A stretch of 6,643 nt of DNA from an archaeon. GTDB lineage: Archaea > Hydrothermarchaeota > Hydrothermarchaeia > Hydrothermarchaeales > JALUUU01. Made by a program: the position numbers and the translations under genes. Below are positions 1-5,594 of this stretch, piece by piece (positions within the stretch are counted from its first letter, which is position 1; each line of letters opens with the position of its first letter). The stretch covers positions 1 to 6,643 of the forward strand of contig JALUUU010000221.1 in the NCBI GenBank assembly GCA_027021185.1. Reading direction: 5' to 3'. Under the pieces are notes generated by a model. It was not told where the DNA came from. It searched no databases and was given only the letters and a program-made list of their open reading frames with translations.

Positions 1-497
1 ACCCAGGCATCATAGGCGACTCTGGCATGCTCCCCGGGGCTGAGCCCCATCTTAGGCTTTATTATCGTCCCCAGAAAAGGACGGTTTTTCACCTTTAGAA
101 GCTTCCTGAGGCCCTCTATACCGTACCTAGGCCCAGGGTAGTAACGCAGCATCTTCTCGGGGAAGCTGATGTCTAGGAGGCGGAGATTGGATAACGCGTC
201 AAGACCAAAGACATTGCCGGCTACGCTGGACAGTAACTGAGACATATTCCCACGCTCGAAGGCGTCGAAGGGGTATGAAACATAGGCGATGTTGCCTTCC
301 ACCCTGAAGGTGTGAGCGGCGAGCTTTTCTTGAATCGCCGGCTTCATAGTTGTTAGCTCGGTCCATGTTCCAACGGAGGACTCCGCGGCCAACTGCTCTA
401 AGACGTACTCCATGTCCACGCCTTTTGAGGGTTCAACGTAGAATTTGCATACGATCTCGTCTCTGCCCGGCGTGTAATCCAGGTTAAGATATCCCAT
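1..497 (-). CDS. rbcL: Form III ribulose-1,5-bisphosphate carboxylase/oxygenase large subunit, 5' part (runs off left edge)
   Basis: RuBisCO joins CO2 to ribulose-1,5-bisphosphate to give two 3-phosphoglycerates. In archaea the form III enzyme usually serves AMP/nucleoside salvage, or a reductive hexulose-phosphate route where phosphoribulokinase is present. It is cytosolic. Reading the reverse strand from ATG at 497 gives 165 complete codons with no stop. The N-terminal domain is clear: AAESSVGTWTEL at 37-48 carries the equivalents of spinach Glu60, Thr65 and Trp66 (E39, T44, W45). SSVAGNVFG supplies the Asn123 equivalent (N95). GTIIKPKMGL supplies the catalytic Lys175 equivalent (K147) and K149. 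The short N-terminus and the YDAW following that motif resemble methanogen form III proteins. The C-terminal barrel with the carbamylated lysine lies outside the window. The next upstream ATG is out of frame and soon stopped, so 497 is the start. Family is secure; the III-a/III-b subtype cannot be judged here. Confidence 0.95.
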   Translation of the reverse strand, partial: MGYLNLDYTPGRDEIVCKFYVEPSKGVDMEYVLEQLAAESSVGTWTELTTMKPAIQEKLAAHTFRVEGNIAYVSYPFDAFERGNMSQLLSSVAGNVFGLDALSNLRLLDISFPEKMLRYYPGPRYGIEGLRKLLKVKNRPFLGTIIKPKMGLSPGEHARVAYDAW

Positions 498-553
498 AGT
501 TATACATGGGCCGGGGAAAATATAAAAAATTGCCGGGGATAGGGATATAGTAG
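498..553. promoter_or_regulatory. Divergent promoter with a shared TATA element between rbcL and the 554-1621 gene
   Basis: This 56-bp gap separates two divergent start codons. An A/T block at 517-530 is the only TATA candidate. On the minus strand it reads TTTATATT (526 to 519), centred about 25 bp upstream of the rbcL ATG. That matches the usual archaeal TATA-to-TSS distance and implies a leaderless rbcL mRNA. On the plus strand TATAAAAA (521-528) is centred about 30 bp before ATG 554, implying a leader of only a few bases. Neither start has a strong Shine-Dalgarno sequence. That both genes fire from one TATA element is inference; two overlapping promoters would look the same. Confidence 0.6.
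510..539. repeat. 8-bp direct repeat flanking the shared TATA element (possible operator pair)
   Basis: GCCGGGGA occurs at 510-517 and again at 532-539. The two copies are in the same orientation, 22 bp start to start, which is about two helical turns. They bracket the A/T-rich TATA core exactly. A dimeric regulator or paired general-factor contacts would fit, but no regulator is identified. The copies are perfect over 8 bp. Confidence 0.5.
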
Positions 554-1621
554 ATGGAACCGAAGAACATCGCGGCCCAGGTGATGAAAAACTGCTCCAT
601 CGCCAATGCCAAAAACTGGGGAAGCTACTCTGTCTGCGGCCTGCTTCTCAGGCTCAGGGAGCTATACAGGTGGGAGAAGAAACTGGAGCCGTGGGCTGAC
701 ATAGACCATGGAGCCCTGCTGGGGTGGATAGACGCCCATGAGAGGCTGTGGGAGGGCCTGGCAGACGAGGGATTTGTCTCCCTAGAGATGGATGGCAGGA
801 GATTTGATCCTTTCTGCGTTGAGGAGATAAATAGGGTCCTCATGGAGGACGGTCTCGCATACGGGGCGGGCTACACAAGGGCTATGAGGCCGAGTTTCTT
901 TCTCGCCGAGATTTTAGAAAACCATGGAGAGGACGGGTTTCATGTAATCGTCCTGGGGGATGAGCTAGCCAGAGACCTCACGGCCTATCCGGCCATGGTC
1001 CTCGGGGATATGGTTTTCATGAGGAAACAGCCCATGGGTTTTTATTTGTGGGAAAAACTCCTGGAGGCCAGGGGTCAGAGAGGGGGCCTGCTACGCATGG
1101 CCTTCCAGGACCATGGATACGATTTTTCAAGGACTCGTGAAGCTCAGATAAGTGTGATGGAGGGCATAGTTGATAAGGAGCTCCAGGTTTATCTCCACCA
1201 CGAGTTAGGCGAGGCCCGGGAGGCTGTGGCTGTTTTTCCAGAAGCCGAGTGGAGGAAAATAGTCGCGGGGCATCCGGGAACTAGGGTAGAGCACTTTGCT
1301 AGGGGAATCAGAGACATTCTGGCCGATACGTGTGAAGGGGGATTGCTCAGCCACATAATAGAGAACAGAAACCTCGGTTCCCTCGGATTCTACGCCGCCA
1401 ATCTCTCAGGCTTCAGAAAACTCCTGCTACCGGACATGGCAGGTGTTTACAGGAAAGTAAGAGAGACCGATGACTGGGGTCTCCTAGAGGAGGTGAGGAC
1501 GGAGGGCTTCGAGGCCGCCAGAAAGCTGGCCGAGGAGCTGACAGATCTGTATCGCCGCAACAAGGGGTCAGGAAAATTCAGAGAGGAGGCGGAAAAGCTG
1601 TTAGCCCGTTTCCGGCTTTAG
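554..1621 (+). CDS. Conserved hypothetical protein, 355 aa, divergent from rbcL
   Basis: I cannot assign a function. The protein is soluble-looking, with no signal peptide or membrane segment and a charged, helix-rich C-terminal half. Visible features are an N-terminal block with two cysteines (C14 and C28) running into a basic/aromatic LRELYRWEKKLEPW stretch, a YGAGYTRAMRP block near 103-112, a VLGDELARDL segment near 133-142, and a histidine-rich YLHHELGE block at 213-220. From memory, the overall pattern recalls an uncharacterised family in sulfate-reducing and related Deltaproteobacteria (named after Sfum_1244); I could not check this. The start ATG 554 follows a near-leaderless promoter shared with rbcL. 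Codon use is AGG/AGA-rich like its neighbours, so recent transfer is not evident. The 3' end overlaps the oppositely oriented radical SAM gene by 21 bp. H215, H216, E217 and E220 could bind metal, but that is speculative. Confidence 0.85.
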   Translation: MEPKNIAAQVMKNCSIANAKNWGSYSVCGLLLRLRELYRWEKKLEPWADIDHGALLGWIDAHERLWEGLADEGFVSLEMDGRRFDPFCVEEINRVLMEDGLAYGAGYTRAMRPSFFLAEILENHGEDGFHVIVLGDELARDLTAYPAMVLGDMVFMRKQPMGFYLWEKLLEARGQRGGLLRMAFQDHGYDFSRTREAQISVMEGIVDKELQVYLHHELGEAREAVAVFPEAEWRKIVAGHPGTRVEHFARGIRDILADTCEGGLLSHIIENRNLGSLGFYAANLSGFRKLLLPDMAGVYRKVRETDDWGLLEEVRTEGFEAARKLAEELTDLYRRNKGSGKFREEAEKLLARFRL

Positions 1622-2866
1622 CCTGCTTTTGTCTCTGAGGAGCTTTCTCACCTCTCCCCACAGATAATCTGCGAGCCGCATGTAGTCTTTTCTGCTCAAC
1701 CCTTCAGGGAGAAACAGCCTTCCGCCATAGCCGTGGCCGTGGAACTTGGCGATCCAGCTGGGATGAGGATATACATGCCTGCTCTGCTTCATGTTCCAGA
1801 GCTCTGTACCGGGGTAGGCCGTGGCGAGGGATAGGAGGATCTGGTCAGGCTGTATCTCTCTCAGGAGCTTCACGGTTTCCCGCACGCTTTTCTCCGATTC
1901 CCCTGGGAAGCCGAAGGTGACGTATGCCCTGGTGGACATGCCGTGCTCCCGTATCTTCCTGAAGGCTGCTTTCACGACCGCAACCCTCATTTTCCGCTGA
2001 GTCTCGTCCAGGACTCGCTGCGATCCAGAGTCAACTCCCAGGCAGAGGAGGTTGCATCCGCTGTCAGCCAGGGTCCTTAGGAGGTCGTTGTCCAAGGAGT
2101 CGGCCCGGGTTTCACAGCTCCAGCTGAAATCGAGGCCCTCTTTTTTCATCAGCTCACATATCCGCATGGCATGCTCCCTGTTCAGGGTGAAGGTGCTGTC
2201 CATGAAGCGGACCATGGTGTAGCCCATGGAGGCGATCTCCCTGAGCTCCTCCAGAACATTCTCAGGGGAGCGGTATCTAACACGCCTCTTCCAGAACTTT
2301 GCGGCGCAGCAGTAGAGGCAGGCATAAGGACATCCCCTGCTGGTTATGATTGACATGATGTTGTAGTGTTTGAGGGAGAAAGCATCCCATGCGGGGAGGG
2401 GGAGGGAGTCGAGGTCTTCCTGGAGTTCCCTCCAAGAGTTGTGAATCACCCTGTCTGCGGACTTGTAGGAGACCCCCTTTACATCCTTCAGGGGTAGTCC
2501 GTCAAGAATCTCCATTAAGGTCCTCTCCCCCTCTCCCCTGACGACAATATCAACCCCGCTCCTCAATGCTTCCTCCGGGCAGAAAGTGACATGGGTCCCT
2601 CCCATGAGCACAAGTGTCTCACCGGCTCGCCTTTTGATCTCGGCGGCTATCTCCATGGCCCGGGGGAAAGAGGGGGTGGTGGATGAGATGCCCACAATGT
2701 CTGGGGGATCAGCGGCTAGTCTGTCGAAGTCTAGGGGGGTGTAGTTCTCATCCACAGCCTCCACTGTGGCTTTTTCCCTGGCCACTGCGCCAAGATATCC
2801 AAGCCCTAGGGGAAAGGCATCTCTGCCGCGATAGGGAAACCTGGGATGCACAAGCAGGAGCCGCAT
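1601..2866 (-). CDS. B12-binding-domain radical SAM protein
   Basis: Class B-type radical SAM enzyme that would use a [4Fe-4S] cluster and SAM to start radical chemistry; the substrate is unknown. An N-terminal Rossmann-like cobalamin-binding domain spans about 1-135, with LVHPRFP, the VGISSTTPSFPRA segment, LVLMGGTHVTFCPEEAL (86-101) and VVRGEGERTL (108-117). The usual DxHxxG lower-ligand motif is not present, as is common in this subgroup. The radical SAM core follows. SRGCPYACLYC holds the cluster cysteines C179, C183 and C186, with an extra C187. Further core motifs are FMDSTFTLN (221-229), LGVDSGSQRVLD (276-287) and FGFPGE (318-323). The length of 421 aa is usual for B12-binding radical SAM proteins of this type. 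The start ATG 2866 begins directly with the first beta strand, so it is convincing. The stop is TAA at 1603-1601, inside the converging neighbour. No partner gene adjoins to hint at substrate; methylation or lipid/cofactor tailoring are both possible. Confidence 0.93.
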   Translation of the reverse strand: MRLLLVHPRFPYRGRDAFPLGLGYLGAVAREKATVEAVDENYTPLDFDRLAADPPDIVGISSTTPSFPRAMEIAAEIKRRAGETLVLMGGTHVTFCPEEALRSGVDIVVRGEGERTLMEILDGLPLKDVKGVSYKSADRVIHNSWRELQEDLDSLPLPAWDAFSLKHYNIMSIITSRGCPYACLYCCAAKFWKRRVRYRSPENVLEELREIASMGYTMVRFMDSTFTLNREHAMRICELMKKEGLDFSWSCETRADSLDNDLLRTLADSGCNLLCLGVDSGSQRVLDETQRKMRVAVVKAAFRKIREHGMSTRAYVTFGFPGESEKSVRETVKLLREIQPDQILLSLATAYPGTELWNMKQSRHVYPHPSWIAKFHGHGYGGRLFLPEGLSRKDYMRLADYLWGEVRKLLRDKSRLKPETG

Positions 2867-2885
2867 AACCTAGTGTTGTCCCCGG

Positions 2886-2897
2886 GTAAAAAAAGAG
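2886..2897 (-). promoter_or_regulatory. Possible TATA element for the radical SAM gene
   Basis: The reverse strand reads CTCTTTTTTTAC, centred about 25 bp before ATG 2866. The distance fits a leaderless start, but the box is a plain T-run with no alternating TATA core. A stronger A/T element at 2989-3002 would instead give a leader of about 100 nt. Confidence 0.3.
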
Positions 2898-2905
2898 TTT
2901 CCTGT

Positions 2906-2967
2906 GGGGGTGCAGAGGTGGAGAGTAGGAGGTGAAAGTGGGGTGAAAACCAGGCCCCTGCATCCCC
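2906..2967. repeat. Inverted repeat with 42-nt loop
   Basis: GGGGGTGCAG (2906-2915) pairs with CTGCATCCCC (2958-2967). On a plus-strand RNA the stem is 10 bp with one G-U pair. On a minus-strand RNA the same position is an A-C mismatch. The asymmetry slightly favours a plus-strand transcript, though no gene follows on that strand. Confidence 0.35.
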
Positions 2968-3065
2968 CTTAACCATTTAATGCAGTAGTTATATCTATTT
3001 ATCGATTCCACTACCTTTGTTTTTCCTGCATCCATTGGAAGTCATGGTCTTAGCTTCAAGGAGAT

Positions 3066-3099
3066 GGACAGGAAACCATCCTTTTATGAATGCCTGTCC
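3066..3099. repeat. Perfect 7-bp inverted repeat, 20-nt loop
   Basis: GGACAGG (3066-3072) and CCTGTCC (3093-3099) are perfect complements. An overlapping alternative stem, GATGG (3063-3067) with CCATC (3076-3080), cannot form at the same time. On the minus strand this lies about 40-75 nt beyond the MFS stop and could act at the mRNA 3' end. No U-tract follows. Confidence 0.35.
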
Positions 3100-3119
3100 T
3101 AAGGAGGATTATAATGGGT

Positions 3120-3153
3120 ATCCAGGGTTTGCATAGGCTTTAGTCCCCTGGAT
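3120..3153 (-). terminator. Hairpin across the MFS stop codon
   Basis: ATCCAGGG (3120-3127) pairs with CCCTGGAT (3146-3153), an 8-bp perfect stem with an 18-nt loop containing the TAA stop of the MFS gene. It may protect or shape the 3' end of the transcript. Archaeal termination normally depends on U-runs, and none follows here, so the terminator label is tentative. Confidence 0.25.
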
Positions 3154-4330
3154 GGGTTCTCGTCATTAAATAGAAGATCCCTGCTCCGAGGACGCATATT
3201 ATTCCTGCCGAAAGAAAGCCGTATCCGTAGCCCCCAATGGAGATTATCCATCCGGTGGCAACTGCGCTGATGGCAAAACCCCCATAGAGAGCGGTGCTGA
3301 AACCCCCCATGGCCATGCCGCGATTAACCTGTTTCACAGACTCAGCTAGAGATGTGCTCAGAGCCATAGTTGTCACCCCCATGGCCAGACCCATTAGAGA
3401 CACGAGAACGGCCAGCGTATACACCTCAGTAGAAAATATGAGGAGAGCTATAGATGCCGCGAATACAAGCATGCCTAATGTTACGAAGGGGTCCCTGGTA
3501 CCAAGCCTGTCTGACAGGTATCCCGCAGGAATGCGGGCCACTGCATTAAAAAGGGACTGAACGGTGAACAGGAGGCCGATAGATGCGGCGGTCAGGCCTA
3601 TTTCCCGGGCGTAAAGGGGGAAGAAGGGCATAAAGGCGCCGAAGGAGAAGGCGATGGAGAAAACAGCCAGCCAGCACGCCTGCACCCCCCTATTCTCCCT
3701 AAGCATCCTGATGCTTTTGGCAATGTGGTTCAGGGAAGCCCTGTGCTCGGGCTCTCCAATGTTGGGTAAAAACAGCAGGGCGGCGAGGAGGGGAACAGAG
3801 ATCACCGCGCCAGAGACCAGGAAGGTGGTGGCGTAATCTGCCTTCTCAGCCGTAAACCCTCCTATAGCGGGGCCCGCGGCCATGCCCATCTGCATAGCTG
3901 TGGTGTACCATCCATATGCTCTCGCCATCCTGGATCTCCGAGTGACGTCTCCCACAAAGGATGCCATGGCCGGAGCGAAGGAAGCAACCCCGAGACCTGC
4001 CACGGCATACACGGCCATTATCTGCCCCGGAGTCTTGGTAAAGAAGAGAAGAAAAGAAGTTGCGGAGCTCAATGCTAGGCCAAAGACTATGAGCCTGCGT
4101 CTGCCGAGCCTGTCGGACAGGGAGCCAAGGGGGATAGCAAGGACCGCTGCTATAACCATGAACAGGGACGTTATCAGCCCGACCTCAAGGGTGCTGGCCC
4201 CCAGGGATTTAGCGAAAAGGGGGAGGATGGGGATCCTCATGAATACCCCGATGTATAGGAAAAAAGCAACGACGCCGGCGAGGCGAAGGGGGGAAAAATT
4301 GTTTCGCTGCATCGGGGCTTCTTCAGCCAT
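3140..4330 (-). CDS. Major facilitator superfamily transporter, drug-efflux (DHA) type
   Basis: A cytoplasmic-membrane proton-coupled exporter by family; substrate unknown. The 396-aa length and twelve hydrophobic segments are standard for the 12-TM type. Motif A appears twice, once per six-helix half: GSLSDRLGRRR at 69-79 between TM2 and TM3, and GYLSDRLGTRD at 270-280. GMAAGPAIGG (149-158) in TM5 matches motif C, the hallmark of drug/H+ antiporters rather than sugar symporters. A hydrophilic central loop lies at about 191-217. ATG 4330 is preferred because a TATA element lies 27 bp upstream, making it a leaderless start. M7 (4312) is a possible alternative and precedes the first helix just as well. 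The gene sits 41 bp after the HIT gene but has its own promoter. Substrate cannot be predicted from context. Confidence 0.93.
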   Translation of the reverse strand: MAEEAPMQRNNFSPLRLAGVVAFFLYIGVFMRIPILPLFAKSLGASTLEVGLITSLFMVIAAVLAIPLGSLSDRLGRRRLIVFGLALSSATSFLLFFTKTPGQIMAVYAVAGLGVASFAPAMASFVGDVTRRSRMARAYGWYTTAMQMGMAAGPAIGGFTAEKADYATTFLVSGAVISVPLLAALLFLPNIGEPEHRASLNHIAKSIRMLRENRGVQACWLAVFSIAFSFGAFMPFFPLYAREIGLTAASIGLLFTVQSLFNAVARIPAGYLSDRLGTRDPFVTLGMLVFAASIALLIFSTEVYTLAVLVSLMGLAMGVTTMALSTSLAESVKQVNRGMAMGGFSTALYGGFAISAVATGWIISIGGYGYGFLSAGIICVLGAGIFYLMTRTHPGD

Positions 4331-4353
4331 GCCTCAATTATTGCGGTGATGAA

Positions 4354-4361
4354 ATTTAAAT
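4354..4361 (-). promoter_or_regulatory. TATA box of the MFS gene
   Basis: The palindromic ATTTAAAT is centred about 27 bp upstream of ATG 4330, the expected spacing for a transcript starting at or next to the start codon. No Shine-Dalgarno sequence lies between it and the start, which supports leaderless translation. Confidence 0.6.
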
Positions 4362-4371
4362 CCCAGGGGAG

Positions 4372-4788
4372 CTAGGAGTCTAGGGTCTCTCTTATCCTTG
4401 CTTGAACATCTCGGAATTCTTCATCAGAGGGCCTGAGTCTGTGGGCCTCTATTCTCACCTTGTCCCCTGAGTTCCGGGGAATGATGTGCCAGTGGAAATG
4501 GGGCACAACCTGTCCAGCAGCTTCGCCCTGATTTATCATCATGTTGAGCCCCTCGGGGTTCAGGGACTTTTTCACTGCTTTTACAAGTTTCTGGAGAAGA
4601 ATGGCCAGGCCTGTTAGTTCCTCGCGATCCAGCTCTGCCAGGGTTTCGACATGGCGCTTAGGCATGAGAAGGACGTGACCCGGATTTATAGGATAGAGAT
4701 CCAGGATGGCCATGATTTTGTCATCCTCATAAATACGGTAGCTGAGGGATTCACCCCTTGCTATTTTGCAGAAAATACAGTCCTCCAT
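4372..4788 (-). CDS. HIT-family nucleotide hydrolase/transferase
   Basis: Histidine-triad proteins cleave nucleoside phosphoramidates, adenylylated compounds or dinucleoside polyphosphates in the cytosol. The 138-aa length is normal for the HINT/HIT-like branch. The signature PHFHWHII is at 96-103, with H97, H99 and H101; the middle H99 is the expected nucleophile. The N-terminal CIFC (C4, C7) together with histidines such as H46 and H97 matches the zinc site of many prokaryotic HIT proteins. NPGHVLLMPKRHV (35-47) and NQGEAAGQ (86-93) are the other family blocks. A strong Shine-Dalgarno GGAGG (4800-4796) lies 7 nt before ATG 4788, unlike the leaderless genes nearby. This supports translation as the second gene of a ribA-HIT transcript across an 84-bp gap. 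The stop is TAG. Exact substrate is unknown. Confidence 0.93.
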   Translation of the reverse strand: MEDCIFCKIARGESLSYRIYEDDKIMAILDLYPINPGHVLLMPKRHVETLAELDREELTGLAILLQKLVKAVKKSLNPEGLNMMINQGEAAGQVVPHFHWHIIPRNSGDKVRIEAHRLRPSDEEFRDVQARIRETLDS

Positions 4789-4795
4789 TCAGCAT

Positions 4796-4800
4796 CCTCC
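4796..4800 (-). promoter_or_regulatory. Ribosome binding site of the HIT gene
   Basis: GGAGG on the minus strand with 7 nt to ATG 4788 fixes the HIT start. An internal-gene ribosome binding site combined with no TATA element in the 84-bp gap argues for co-transcription with ribA. Confidence 0.7.
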
Positions 4801-4872
4801 AAGCATTCATCTCTGCCTCTTTTTGGACGGCCTGGTTTCTCGGCGTCTGGCTATCCATATCTTACGCATATC

Positions 4873-5511
4873 CTACTCGATGAGATGAAACAGTTTATCT
4901 CTCTTAGCCCGGAGATAGTCGCGATTCTCAAGGGTGGGCTTCATTATCAGCGGCACTCTCTCCACCACCTCTATGCCATATTCCTGCAGCCCCCTGATCT
5001 TCTCCGGGTTATTGGTCATTAGTCTTATAGATCTGAGCCCAAGATCGGCCAGGATCTGTGCCGCCATATCGTATTCCCGAAGGTCTGGGGAAAAACCAAG
5101 GTGTTTATTCGCCTCCACAGTGTCCTTGCCCTCTTCCTGCTGCACCTTGTAGGCCTTCAGTTTATTAATCAAGCCGATACCCCGTCCCTCGTGGCCGATG
5201 ACATATAGGAGCACGCCGGTTCCCTCCTGGGAGATTTTCTCCAATGCCGCCTCCAGTTGCTCGCCGCAGTCGCACCGGAGGGAGTGAAATACGTCCCCTG
5301 TGAGGCACTCTGAATGTACCCGGACAAGGACCCTCTCCTTTCCTTTAACGTCTCCCATTATAAGGGCAAGATGATGCTCATTCCTGTCACGGGTCTTGTA
5401 GCCTATCGCGTTGAATATTCCGTATTTAGTGGGCAACCGCACCTCTACCACCCTTTCCACGGGGTTGCTTCTGCAGTAGCGGAAACTTATTACGTCGGAT
5501 ATTGTTACCAC
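4873..5511 (-). CDS. ribA: GTP cyclohydrolase II
   Basis: Converts GTP to 2,5-diamino-6-ribosylamino-4(3H)-pyrimidinone 5'-phosphate, formate and pyrophosphate, the first step of bacterial-type riboflavin synthesis. The zinc cysteines C69, C80 and C82 lie in HSECLTGDVFHSLRCDCG (66-83). HEGRGIGL (107-114) is the GTP-contact loop. Y121, D143 and R145 match E. coli Tyr105, Asp126 and the catalytic Arg128, so the enzyme should be active. LMTNNPEKI (164-172) and ERVPL (184-188) close the fold. The start is GTG 5511; an in-frame TGA lies a dozen codons upstream, and GGAGG (5528-5524) is 12 nt away, a rather long spacing. The first 19 residues, including ISDVISFRYCR, are absent from E. coli RibA but resemble the linker before the RibA half in fused RibBA proteins. 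It is probably co-transcribed with the HIT gene. Many archaea use GTP cyclohydrolase III (ArfA) instead. Confidence 0.95.
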   Translation of the reverse strand: MVTISDVISFRYCRSNPVERVVEVRLPTKYGIFNAIGYKTRDRNEHHLALIMGDVKGKERVLVRVHSECLTGDVFHSLRCDCGEQLEAALEKISQEGTGVLLYVIGHEGRGIGLINKLKAYKVQQEEGKDTVEANKHLGFSPDLREYDMAAQILADLGLRSIRLMTNNPEKIRGLQEYGIEVVERVPLIMKPTLENRDYLRAKRDKLFHLIE

Positions 5512-5566
5512 CTCTCTAAATTTCCTCCAAAGGGTTGTTGAGTGTCACGTCCATCCACCCAAGACA

Positions 5567-5574
5567 TATATAAA
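5567..5574. promoter_or_regulatory. TATA box of ribA, possibly bidirectional
   Basis: On the minus strand TTTATATA (5574 to 5567) is a near-consensus archaeal TATA box. A TSS about 26 bp downstream, near 5544, gives ribA a leader of about 33 nt that includes its GGAGG. On the plus strand the same bases read TATATAAA and are centred about 24 bp before the ATG at 5595, so a leaderless divergent start is possible. Confidence 0.65.
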
Positions 5575-5594
5575 TTTTGGGTAGCTACTCGGAT

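Larger units (their letters stand above)
2867..3139. other. Intergenic region with inverted repeats, no convincing gene
   Basis: This 273-bp stretch lies upstream of the radical SAM gene and downstream of the MFS gene, both on the minus strand. It holds a weak T-rich TATA candidate near 2886-2897 and a better A/T element at 2989-3002. It also holds a long-loop inverted repeat (2906-2915 with 2958-2967), a repeated CCTGCATCC (2957-2965 and 3025-3033), a 7-bp hairpin (3066-3099) and the outer part of another hairpin (3120-3153). A plus-strand ORF of 30 codons at 3044-3136 has no good ribosome binding site. No tRNA or other known RNA was recognised. Confidence 0.6.

Noticed and set aside
2748..3035. 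95-codon minus-strand ORF overlapping the radical SAM start
   Set aside because: It overlaps the N-terminus of a well-supported gene in another frame and its product looks like no protein family.
3044..3136. 30-codon plus-strand ORF in the intergenic region
   Set aside because: No ribosome binding site, no TATA element at a leaderless distance, and an ORF of this size is expected by chance.
2867..3139. A structured RNA such as RNase P RNA, SRP RNA or tRNA in the largest gap
   Set aside because: I looked for the conserved cores and cloverleaf pattern and saw none.
3882..4349. 155-codon plus-strand ORF antisense to the MFS gene
   Set aside because: It is a shadow of the MFS reading frame, low in complexity and without a promoter or ribosome binding site.
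4873..4875. TAG of ribA read as pyrrolysine
   Set aside because: Five of seven visible stops in the window are TAG, so it is the normal stop here, and RibA ends at its usual family length.
4651..5022. 123-codon plus-strand ORF antisense to HIT and ribA
   Set aside because: It crosses two well-supported genes and their gap; no family resemblance.
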